Assembly (NCBI RefSeq): GCF_910592395.1
Contig: NC_088322.1
Coordinates: 11,155,431 to 11,219,430, forward strand
Source: Lineus longissimus
Lineage: Eukaryota > Nemertea > Pilidiophora > Heteronemertea > Lineidae
Length of the DNA stretch: 64,000 bases
Direction: 5' to 3'
The notes below the pieces were generated by a model. The model worked only from the letters and a program-made list of their open reading frames with translations. It was not told the origin of the DNA and did not search any database. A program made the translations under genes and the position numbers. Position 1 is the stretch's first letter; every line of letters starts with the position of its first letter. This document shows, piece by piece, positions 24,086-34,944 of this stretch.

Positions 24086-27000
24086 GTCCGGGGAAATACG
24101 GGCTCCACAGCCAAGTCTGTGAGGAATTTCTTCTGGGGTACAGGTTGCCCTAGGGTGACCCGCCTACTTTTGCGGGATGCCCTTCGTGCGCGACCTGCCC
24201 GATACCCCAAAAATTAAAACAAAAATAGAATCTTTATTTGAATTGACTTTCATGTACATATAGCTTGCCATGTCATGCATTTCATTTGCATGTTTGGTCA
24301 CAATCTCTATTTTTTACTGATAGATGTGCACTCTTACTCTGGCTAATTTGGGCACATTGTTTTAATTTAATGCGGTCGTTCAAAACATTTGTCAGAAAAC
24401 AGCCCTTTTGCGACCTCCCCCTCCGCTTTTTTTGTTTTCATACCTTCCTTGATATTTTTGAGGCATTTGGGAGCATATTTGAGGGATTTTACTCCACCCC
24501 CTATTTGGACCAATTACAATACATTATCATCGCCGTTAACTTTATGTAAATGAAATTGAAAGGGGCTACATGTACATGTCAGTCAGCAGGGCAGGAAATT
24601 TCCCCTAAATATTAAAAACAGAAACGTGAGTGACATTAAACTTGACCTACATGTACCTTCCTTCTGTATCTCGACAATTCGGACACGTGCACGCTACTCG
24701 CCGCAACCTCCTTCCCGTTGGTGTCCCACTCGAGTCCTGGGACGATTGTGGCTCAGGGCTGAGTTGGCCCATTTGTTGGTTTTGTGTTGGCGTTGTTGCA
24801 AGGACCTGCCAACGCCCACCTTCAGCCAATTCTTGTTGTCCTAGAAGAGAAGCAGAAGATGGTGTTTTTGATTATGACATCAGTTATACCCTTGAGGAAA
24901 CCTCCGCCGAGGAACAGTGTTGCCCTCTCCATCACAAGATTCAGTCGCTCGCCACCAAACATTAGCCTGCCAGGCTTCAAGGCATAATAGACTATGGGAG
25001 GAGACAGTAGTCTGTATGTATCACATTTATCAGACTGGGCTTGCACAGATAATCAATACTTAGCAGACAGTCAGCCACAGCAACCCTTGAAGGGAGTCCT
25101 ACGCAGAAAAGGCATTTAGTGAAGGATGCACGGTGAAAGATAAAGTGCCTTCTTATGCCGAGAATGTCACCTTTGGTAAAAAAAACATGAGGTAAGAAGG
25201 GCAGGCCCTCCTCTTTATTCGAGGTCACTCCTGTAGTATATTATGTTGTGTGCTATGTCTTGATTAACATCTTGCTTGCCCTAGCCTGACCAAAAGGTTT
25301 TGTGAGCAGGCGAAGTGAATTTTAAAGTCAAATGACTTGCCCAAGGTCACTTTGTCACTTTCTTGGAGGAGATCTTGTTTGTTTTTTTTCGTTGCAGAAA
25401 TGACATTAAGTTTTGATTGTAACCATCTCTCAATTTATTCCATTTCTTCAGTTGATTGAATTGAAGAAGATCCTTTTTCAGGACGGAGTAGTGGCCCTAG
25501 CATTTGATTTCCTTAGGATGCCTAGCCTGGGTGACCTACCAACACTAACAGCAACCCAAGCTCCGCCCCAGCCACACACAAGAATCACTTCAACAACCCA
25601 AGGCTACAAAATAATTACAGGGCGAAGGAACCCAGAATTCAATTAATCCACAACATCTAGCCGGTTTCCATGGTAACACTATCAAATGGAAGGAAAGTAT
25701 CTAATTGCTGTTAGTGAAGAAAATGGGGACGCGACTGTGTTTGTCGTGTGCAAGGTTGGAGTCTGCTGGATGAGTCACACCCTATGGTGGGTGTGGGCTT
25801 CATATTATGTCCTCCCACTGCCACTGGGAGGATGCAGAGTGAAATGTACAGAGTCAGTGGTGGTATTGACCTGAGATTGAGACATGACTGAAGTTGTGTT
25901 TTGTATGGCAGTGTGCATTGTATGTCTACGCTGGGAAAAAGATTAGCCATGGGTCAGTTTCTAGCAAACGCGTACAAAATGCATTAGAAAATCATCATTC
26001 CATTTCTAACAACCCTCGACTCTTGAGAATAATGGCTAGATTTGGGTTCCCTTGCAGTTGCATTGTCATCCTGAGTTCATACGGAACTGAATGGTATTGA
26101 AGGCTAGTCGATATTTTCCTATCTTGAATTGAATTCTCAAGACCGGTCTATTGTAAATCAATGAATCTAGAGCACAGGCCTAATGATATATACTGGGGCT
26201 ATTATTGTACCACTGTACCTTACATATTTGGTACAATTACATGTGCAGTTATGCAGTTGACTTGTTAGAGGAACTTGTGTACTTCCTGAACTGACACAAT
26301 ATAAACATTGGGGTATTATTCCTGGTCTCACCAGAATATCCCATGAGTCTGATGAACTGGTTTGATAAGGCTTTCAGTACTTAAATGACATGTACAGCAC
26401 GCCATGTCAAGGCTGAACAAATGCTGCACAACAGTGTAAATGTAACTGTACATTATTATAAAGTGTAACCAAGAAAATAGTTGCTGCAGATTGAAATTTG
26501 TTTGCTTTTGCTTTTGCTTTTGCCTACCAACTTTTACAGCAAAAATAGTAGAGTGAGTCTGGGCTCCAATACGTATGCATACAAGAGGAGAGGGACTACT
26601 GAAGATCAGGAAATTGTGCAAACGAACTGAAGACCTCCTTATCTGCCAAGAAGAACGTAACCCAATCAAACAGGAGCAATTGAATACCTAGACGTAATCA
26701 TTATTGCAGGAGCCGTATCCCTAATGGACTTGAGGCTCCTCAAGGCATGCAAGCGGTGACCAGGCAGCCAAGGACCACATGGCAACGATTGACAAAACAG
26801 CAGGTAAGGATGATAGGGATGAACTCGACCCAAGTTAAAAGAGAACTGCACAGGACTGGGAAGTGGAGATCTTGGTGGCGACCTGTTCTCCACCTGGAGT
26901 AACACGGTTTAAGAAGAAAGAGGAAGAGGCTTCTCCCAATACTTTTACTGTTTAACCACAAGGCTATGAGGCTATTCCCAATGGACCTCTACGACAAAGA

Positions 27001-29474
27001 CGAACAAGGGCCCAAACAAAAAATGCGGGCACTCTGATCACGTAATACTAAAAAGGCCAGGCAAAGTTCGGACAATGCCATAAGCCAATGTGACAATTTC
27101 TAAACAGACAGGTGAAACGCATGACGCAAACTTCTACGAAATGGTCCATTAAATGTACGTTACTCATGACATAGTCAAGCCATCCAGTCAACGGAAAGGC
27201 AATAGGTCCACAGTGAAGAAAAAAGGATTTTGTCTCCTTTATGCGCAGGTCTTCCATGGTCTTTGGTGGTGTAAACCTGTAAACGAATTCAAAAATGCTT
27301 TTGAAAAATATTCTTACTCACCAACTATTTGGGCTGTCCCGATCTGCATTGCACCATTCCCATTCACTGCCTGACCACCAACCGCCTGCACCACTTGAAT
27401 CTGCTGCGGACTCACTTGCTGAATCATCGCTCCATTCAGTCCAGCAACTTGCGCTGTTGATGTCAAAGCACCAAGGTTTGCAATGTTTGTAAGCGGTCCG
27501 CTTACAATCTGTGGCTGTGATCCAATGGTTTGCACATTTTGAAATCCTGGAATGTTCTGCAGAGTTTGAAAGTTTGGAAGATTAGGAACACTTTGTACTT
27601 GAAATGTCTGTACATTTGACTGCGGACGAATATTTCCAACATTTAAGGTTTGTAGACCCCACGGAGACTGAATCAGTTGATTCTGTCCCTGCATGCCTTG
27701 GACCTGAAACGACTGTCCATTTGCTCCTTGCATGATCTGCGGGGCAGGAGCTGGGAGAATACTCTGCAATCCTCCTGGAGTAGAACTTACCGATGAAGGG
27801 GTTGTCACAGTCGTTGTGTCAGTTTGTGCATTAGAGAATGTGATCACATTTTGTGTGACACCTCCACTGGTGGCAACACTCTGAGTCTGAGACATCGGCA
27901 AAAATGTTGCGAGGTTTCCTAACGGAACCGACGCAAAACCTTGACCTCCATTCATCGAATTCATGACTGGGACTCCCATAAACTGGGGTTGTCCGGGCTG
28001 AGCGAAGACAGTTTGGGCACCAGGTTGTGCAAGGAACATATTGGCATTTCCACTTCCAGGTACTAGGGGACCAGCAATAACATTCTGGACTGTGCCCTGA
28101 ACGACTTGCTGCATCTCTGGTGTTTCGGAACTACTCTCGGGTGTGTCGGAGTTCGAGTTTTGTGGTGTTAGCACCTGCGGTGGTGCCTGGACATTGTTTG
28201 TTGTCTGTACGTCTACACCTTGGGGAGGTGTCTGAGTGGTGACGGTGACATGTCCCGAGCTAGCGCTCGGCGCTGTGACTGTCTGTGTACCGTTGGTTGC
28301 GACTGTTCCAAGTGAAGACTGGAGGACCGCGCCAGAAGGGAGCATTCCTGGCATTCCCAAACTTTGTAGACCTTGAATCGTAGGGGCAGCCTGGAATGTT
28401 GGCGTCTGTAGTGTCTGTACAGGAATTTGAACTGTCTGCATTGCTGTTTGGCCGTTTCCTATGTTCACTGGCACTTGTACAGGAATTGTTTGCTGCTGTG
28501 TGAATTGTTGTACTTGTTGTTGTGGGAATTGAAACGTTTGTAATGGGTTAGCAAAGGTTGCCATGCCCCCTCCTTGAGTAGCTGTCGGCCTGATCTGTAC
28601 TCCAGATGTTGCTGGTTGTGCCCCGGTTAAACCACCCAGGTTCACAACATTGGGTAAGTTTGTCACCAGTCCTCCCCCCAGCCCCATATTCGCAAAATTT
28701 AGTCCTTGGACGACAGTTCCGGCACCAGGGGTCATGGGTAAAGTGGCGACCCCTGGTGTCGTGGCAGCTGTCGGTGCCCGGAGAATTTGTCCTGTAGGTG
28801 TAATAAAAGTTGCTTGTGGACTTTGTGGGACAACCGTCTGTGCAGTTGGTTGGGGTGTCTGTATCAAGTACTCCTGTCCATCAATGGTGATACTCTGATA
28901 CTGATTCTGAACCTGTGGCATCACACTGTAGGTTAGGTTCCCCCCATTGAGGGGGTTGGCTATGACCTGAGACAGTCCCTGGGTTGCGCCTTGGAAAGGG
29001 GCTGCCCCACCCACCTGAACTGAGGCAGTTCCAGGTTGTGCCTGAGCAATGGTTTTCCCAGTCGCATCCACTACATTCCCTCCTGTGCCGATTTGAACCC
29101 AGTTTTGACCAGCTAAATCTGCGGCGCTGACAACTTGATTTTGTCCTACGATCCTCAGAGGTTGCTGTTGGTTCGGCTGGGCGTTCTGGTCGTCTGATGG
29201 AGCCCCGATTTTACTGCAAGTAGCGGCCAACAAAGCCAAGGGGGAAGGCTGGATATCCTACGAGGCGGGGTCAAAGAGAAAATGGGTGTGAATAAAGAGA
29301 TCGACTCAGACAAGGGAAGAAAATATGCGGAAAAACGGCGAAAATGTCGATGAAATTTACCTGGGAGGAGCTACTGGGTACAATGTACTCGCGACGAACC
29401 GCCAGAGTCGTCATTTGGGCGAAATTTGCTATATTTCCGAGATTTTCAGGTTTTTTCAACTCCAGAATCGGCAT
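22421..29474 (-). CDS. Sp1/Sp3/Sp4-type zinc-finger transcription factor, complete, six coding exons
   Basis: This nuclear factor should bind GC/GT boxes. Exons on the minus strand: 29361-29414 (or to 29474 if the upstream in-frame ATG is used), 27322-29257, 24657-24840, 23377-23469, 22969-23186, 22421-22599. Phases agree throughout: 2664 bases, 887 aa from ATG 29414, or 907 aa from ATG 29474. Domains (887-aa numbering) are the Sp box [15 protein letters not shown] (22-36); a long Gln/Thr/Val-rich transactivation region with no charged clusters (about 40-660); the Btd box [13 protein letters not shown] (707-719); and three C2H2 fingers (736-758, 766-788, 796-816). The expected base-contact residues are K-H-A, R-E-R and R-H-K. 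An acidic tail after the fingers ends VKSVILNQ. The Gln-rich exon plus Sp box places it in the Sp1-4 clade rather than Sp5-9 or KLF. The start choice is open because the N-terminus of the family varies. Confidence 0.96.
25325..25360 (+). repeat. CORE/L2-like repeat scrap in Sp intron 2
   Basis: The word TGACTTGCCCAAGGTCAC is the conserved core phrase of CORE-SINE/L2-type elements known from many animals. Flanking sequence is not clearly alignable by eye, so only this core is marked. Confidence 0.35.
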
Positions 29475-30768
29475 GCACTGTGTACAAATTTACACAACAT
29501 GCGTACCACAGCTGCATATTACAGCCGTCTAACAAAGGGACTCGACGTGCAACCTTCCGCGCACTATTTTCACAAAATCGATGGGCGATATCTCATAGAC
29601 CATACATTATTTACCAATTGTTTATGAATTCAAATCAATGTCTATTATGTATTGCTCATTAGTGACATATGTCTGTAGCTTGATATGCTCCATGTAAAGA
29701 ATTGGCGACAAATCGGATCGCGGATTTTTAGGGGCCACAAGATGTGATTAGGCCGGCGGCACTTTCTGATCCGAGTTTGATTGGCAGCTACTCGCCATGC
29801 ATTAATCATCAAACGATGCCGCTTAAGTTTCAAGGAACCCTTGGGTCAAATGCAGGTTATGCGTATTGCAGCATAAAAATAATAATTTGAATAAAAATGT
29901 AACGTGAAGTGGCTGGACCTGATAATAAGCAATATATTGTTTCAATAATATTTGCCGAAATCGGTGCATGGAGCTCAATATCATTGGGGAATCCTCTCGC
30001 CTAAAATAGTATCTCACGTGACCCGCCTTGAAACTCCGGCAAATTGATTGATTATTTTGTCAACAACCAATTTGGACTTCGCATGAAAAAGCCCCGCATA
30101 TTATGCAAATACTAGCCACACTGAGTACAGTCTGTGAAGTGTGTTACTGAGAATATGACCGCAGACACTATAGTATTCAAATACTGTGTCTATTATTTAG
30201 TTCTCATTGGGGTTTTAATCGTACGATGACAGTTTGATAGTATGGATTTGGTTTATTCTACATCAGGCCTTCTGTATATTATCATCTTGACAAACAAGGG
30301 TCACGACGCTAATAAGGTGATTGTTCAAAGGCTAGTTTGTAGTATTCAACGGGGGAACGTAGGCATGTAAGGAGATGTGTAGTATTTCAGATTTAAAGGG
30401 GATATAGGCTTGAGTTAGATCTTGATGGTGGGTACACTTATGTATTAGAGGGGTTTTATATGGGTTCATGAGGCTCACAAGGAAAGGGATCCTCAAGCAA
30501 CACTCAACTAAAAAAGCATTGGCCGTTGGATTCGAGCCGATTTATCACCTGAAAATTAAAAATCTAGTCAGAATTTGGTTCCCAGGGGTGTGCTACCCCG
30601 TGTGTGCCCACATATGTTGACAGTAGACCCATCATTCCTTCTACATTCGAAGTCGCTGTTAATTCTTACAGAAGTTATAGTAAAATTTGCACAAGAGACG
30701 TAGGACATGATGATCCGTTCGAATCTTGTTGTCATTGCGATGATAGGTTGGGAAGAGGTTGGCTTCTA
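29475..30768. promoter_or_regulatory. Region upstream of the Sp gene
   Basis: This is the presumed 5'UTR and promoter of the Sp gene (transcribed leftwards). No TATA box is evident on the minus strand close to the start. No other gene was recognised. Confidence 0.3.
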
Positions 30769-30830
30769 AAAGTATATTGGGACACGTGGGCGGGATTTCA
30801 CATTCTGGGGCGGGCCCATGATCTTACACC
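30769..30830 (+). repeat. Dispersed repeat, copy 1
   Basis: The words GTATATTGGGACACGTGGG, CATTCTGGGGCGGGC and GATCTTACAC match, in order and spacing, those at 31838-31905 (GTATACTGGGGCATATGGG, GTTCTGGGACGGGC, GATCTTACAC). The two copies are in the same orientation, about 1.07 kb apart and roughly four-fifths identical by eye. Confidence 0.6.
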
Positions 30831-31837
30831 CCCTCTTGAACCAAACTACATGTATATCATACTCCCTTTAATCGTCATCCCGGCTCAAGATGTTTTCAAT
30901 ATACTCCGCCTCTGGCTTCATGTATTTCAACGAGGTAGGAGTATCAAAAACCTGTATCTCAGGATGTTTAAAATAAATGTAGGACATATCTTAATAATAC
31001 CCACACCCTGACAGGTGGATCATTCCCCTATAACATTGTACTGGCTGTGGAATGGCCCTGGGGAAAGCAGTCCAGGAACTCGACATGTCGAGAAACTGTC
31101 GGTAGAAAGTGTCCAGCGGACAATGATCTGTACGTGTCCAGCGGATGTAAGTACCACCCGGCGTTTGATGTATCTACAGAACCATCGACACCATAATCCG
31201 TCACCAAGCCATACACTGGAGGAGTTGGTCGGGGCATGAGAGGAGGAGATAAAACATGAGTTAAGGGGTCGAATTGGTGGCTTTCCGTTGACTAATGTCC
31301 AAGGACAATAGTTTTGACAACATGTACATGTAAGACATGAGAGACCCCTATTGGCAACATCGTGTGACTATCTTGCTCCTCCCCATAGCCGTCCTTTAAA
31401 ATGTTGGGAGAGTCCAGTAAATCAGCCCGGGAATCCCATCATTTCGTTTCATGGTGACGAATGAGACAAAAATCGCCGATGTTTCTTATCCAATCACTTT
31501 GAGGATGCATTCGATGAAGGGAGAGACAAGGCGAAGGCCAATCCACTGCATCCGGAGTGTAGACTCATCCAGCTAGAGTAGAAGCACGTAGTCCAACGTA
31601 AATGTAACGCTGAACGTTAGATTACGTTGAAACGCCGCTGAATAATTTCATCAACGTTTATTAAGTAGGGAGATGTTGACCCCAATTGGCCTGCCAATGA
31701 ATTTAGTACGTGCTATCGGGACTGTTGCGTTCATATCACACCTTGATTTACGGTGAGTGCCATTGTTATAGATATAAATTATATACTTAGTAAAATTGTT
31801 GTTATTACAATGATAGTCTTCTAAAAATAGCTCAGCC

Positions 31838-31905
31838 AAGTGTATACTGGGGCATATGGGCGGGCTTTTGCGTTCTGGGACGGGCTCGGGATCTTACACA
31901 CGGCC
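31838..31905 (+). repeat. Dispersed repeat, copy 2
   Basis: This is the partner of the copy at 30769-30830. Each copy sits in an unrelated short open frame (30604-31011 and 31840-32112), which makes those frames likely by-products of the repeat rather than genes. Confidence 0.6.
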
Positions 31906-33739
31906 CATCTAGAGGGACATACCCCTATCATCAGAAAGATTAATTTGAGAACTACATGTATAGGCCTATCTGCATGCACCTCATTCCTTCTCTCCTCAAC
32001 ATCGGGGGGAACACTCCGAAACGTTACGACGGGCAAACCAACACCAGGGATGATAAAGAGCTTAAAAGTAATAGAGGAAGTTACGCAAAGTTGTAAAATA
32101 TCAAATGGTTAAATTATTTATTAGACTAGTAAATAGATATACAGAGGAGTTATAGCACCATGACCATAATTTGGATGATTATACCCGACTGCTGTTCGGT
32201 CTGAAGTTGAAGTAAATGTTGCACAACACCTCTCTGTTATCAGCCAGGCAAGGCTTCGCGTTATGGGAGTAGTTGTCGCCAATTCGGGGAATTGCACCCT
32301 TCACACTGCACCTTCGTCACATCCAAGTAATTCGGAACCTCGATTCTGTTTCGTCGACGGTGCTGCCACTGTTTGATTAGATGGTGTAGTTAATAACTAC
32401 TGTGTCGACAACAGATCAATTTAACCATCGGTCAGTCCGTCATTTCAGTATCCAGGCTGGTTACTCGCTCTAAGGTCAGTCACCACAAACCTACAGAAAA
32501 CAATCATGAACCTCCACATGAAATGGTGTATGTGCATGTAGACCTTTTAAAAAGTTTTGTGTAGCTCCCGGAGCTGATCGATCTCTACGATTCTGATATC
32601 TTCACGCGCCTGCGTCTACTCCACGAATCGAGAAGAAGTGCAACAAAATGGTGGCCTGTGTTGCCAGCCTTGTACTCAAAATAACTGAAAGGTTTGGTCG
32701 TTGCCCGGGGTCCTTGTTCCGGTAGGCCTACCATGTCGTGTACCAAACATGCTCACCTCATCGGTCACTCTTTGTTGCCTCATGGTCCCTTCTCGATCAA
32801 ACTAGGCCTACGGCGACTACTTATTCACACTAATAGTAAGTAAATTTTTCACTACATTTAAGATAACATACAAAATGACTCCATGGTCAAATTAATTGCG
32901 CTCATTTCGCAATTGACATCGGAATTTGTACGTAATGGCACTGTTCTCGACTGCAACTCCATGGTTTAGAATAACTCTGTCGATCGAAAAACGTTGCTTC
33001 CCGAATTTAAGCCAAAAAAACAAGGTTCCACACGAAGTATGTACCTCAAGACATTTGCTTCTTCTTTTTCATTTGAATGCCAATCTATCCTTGGGCTTTC
33101 CTTCCCCGTTCCCATGTCAAAGTCCTCCCTCTGCCCCGTTCTTTTACCCCCTCAATATTGATCTAAAAGTTATCCTCCGATCACGTTATGCTCTGAATTG
33201 CCAATTCATTAGTGCTACTGTCTGTCTATAGATGGCGATAAATACTGACTCCTCTGAAATCTAACAAAATGCATCCTGATGACATTTTCTTCAATCGTCT
33301 CAAAAATACGATGGGTTCTTCTGAGGTGTTGTTATGAATAATGGTCCTAATGTTTTTCAAAATGGCGACTGTTCTTGACGCGCGTATCGTCTGATTGCAG
33401 CGTCTCCTAATACTCAAGGACGGTTCCTAATTTTATAATCCATGACAACATCTGGAAAGAAAAGAGTGGAAGTCATTAATAGATTGCTCAATAAATGGTT
33501 GACTCTGTTTAAATTCTTACAACTACTTTTTCGTTGGGCGTCCGCTGGGGGTGTAGTGCATCGTGTTTAGGACGGGTAGTCGCATTACAACTCTGTGCAT
33601 TTTTTAAACTGCACGCTCGTATATCAAAGATAAAAAAACGCATCCTCCTCATTCTATTTCAGGGTTGTGTTGATGAGATCTTCGCCGAACTCAATGGCAG
33701 TTCTCCAGAATAACAAAGGATGCTATACCGCGGAGAATC
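31906..33739. other. No gene recognised
   Basis: No convincing exon. Three exact TAGGCCTA words occur here (31961, 32723, 32803). Confidence 0.45.
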
Positions 33740-34622
33740 GAAATCCTCAACTCCGAGCAATACGCAGCTCCGAGCATCTCGTGTTATCGAGTTCCGAGTC
33801 CCCGGCCGATCGTACCTCGAATTTTAATCTGGGTGTGTGTTTTTTTAAAGACAATGGTAAAAATTTCACATTAAAACTTCAGTCTGAATTGGCTGAATTA
33901 AATAACAAAACTGCTGATTGGGTTGCTAAATGTACGGTCTCACACACGTGTCCTTGCTGTCTATACAGCAGAACTCTGGTGCTTAAACTACTGTAGAGTA
34001 TGCATTATCCGAATGTCTCAGGCACCTTCCCCATAGAACTATACCCTATACTAGACTATACTATACGCGAACAATAGTTTCATGGTCATGCACCCTTTGT
34101 GAAGCCATTGTTCGCATATAGTGTAGGATACAGCGAACACGTATTGATTCATTGAATATCCATGTTCAGGACTAGACTACATAAATCGTTGCGCAACACG
34201 ACTTCTGTTATTATACATTGTAATTGCTGTGTTCTCATAGAAACGTGGTAATGTTCCAAGGTTCAGACAGCAAAATGAAAAGTTTGAAAAGTTGTCAACT
34301 TTTGCTTATCTCCGTCATTCTCAACGGAGTTCTTCCCATGAACCACTGTGATGATGATGATGCTCCTGATCAGGCACCATACATGCGTACCTGAACATGG
34401 ATATTCAATGAATCAATACGGGTTCGCTGTTCTTTAGACAACCGGATAATGCATACTCCAAGTGGTACCCTCTGATGCAGACCCCAGTAAAACCTCCAGA
34501 TTCGAATGCAAACATCAAGGTATGCCCGTAGAGAGCCGTTTTTGCGGCAGGAAAGACAGAGGGACTCGGAACGCATGAACACGAGATGCTCGGAACCACG
34601 TAATGCTCGGAGTTAAGGATTT
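33740..34622. repeat. Large diverged inverted duplication beside the death-domain exon
   Basis: The left arm (+) is matched in order by the right arm (-). 33740-33801 pairs with 34561-34622 (shared AACTCCGAGCA and CCGAGCATCTCGTGT). About 33995-34010 pairs with 34443-34458 (GAGTATGCATTATCCG). 34132-34171 pairs with 34391-34430 (TATTGATTCATTGAATATCC). The left arm carries an extra block of about 100 bases (34020-34130) absent from the right arm. The right arm starts directly after the stop of the death-domain exon, so the duplicated unit is probably that gene's 3' flank or 3'UTR. Confidence 0.75.
34055..34126. mobile_element. Small palindromic insertion inside the left arm
   Basis: Twenty-base inverted ends CTATACTATACGCGAACAAT and, on the other strand, CTACACTATATGCGAACAAT flank about 32 bases. 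The block lies in the stretch missing from the other copy of the inverted duplication, so it likely inserted after the duplication. It has no coding capacity. Confidence 0.6.
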
Positions 34623-34639
34623 CACTCTCTGACACTGTC

Positions 34640-34944
34640 CTAATCCCCACACTGGTTCCTACGAAAACGCGTTTTTGGTTCCACCATGAACAACCTACCA
34701 GCCACGCCATGCAATCGACATGAAGCCAAAGCCCTGGAGAGTTTCTCAAGCGTGGCTCTCTCTTGATCTCGCTCCTCCCACTTCACCAGGCCGAGGTAAG
34801 CAAGTTCCTTATTGTTTACACTCTTGGCCCTCGAGCGGCGTTCGATGAGGGTCAAGTCGGCGTCGAATAGACCCAGCATTTTCATGACTGGTCTCCATTG
34901 GTTGCTGATGTCACCAGCGATGAGCCGGAATAGATCTTGCATTG
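34640..34944 (-). CDS. Terminal exon of a death-domain protein (partial gene)
   Basis: The exon starts after a good acceptor (ttctattttcag, AG at 34946-34945), enters with two bases to complete a codon, then reads 100 residues to a TAG. It spans a whole six-helix death domain: DLFRLIAGDISNQWRPVM (helix 1/2), LGLFDADLTLIERR (helix 2/3), then LAYLGLVKWEER, ATLEKLSRALASCRL and VAGRLF. The conserved W after IS-N-Q and the KW of helix 4 are present. Such domains join adaptors and receptors in apoptotic or NF-kB signalling. The upstream exons were not found: a strong GTAAGTATGT donor on the same strand near 35279 has the wrong phase for direct joining. FADD-, CRADD- or receptor-like identity cannot be decided. 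Confidence 0.75.

Noticed and set aside
30604-31011. Plus-strand 135-codon open frame
   Set aside because: Contains one copy of a dispersed repeat, no domain, no splice context.
33667-33996. Plus-strand 109-codon frame
   Set aside because: Largely formed by the left arm of the inverted duplication; no domain. Kept only as part of that repeat.
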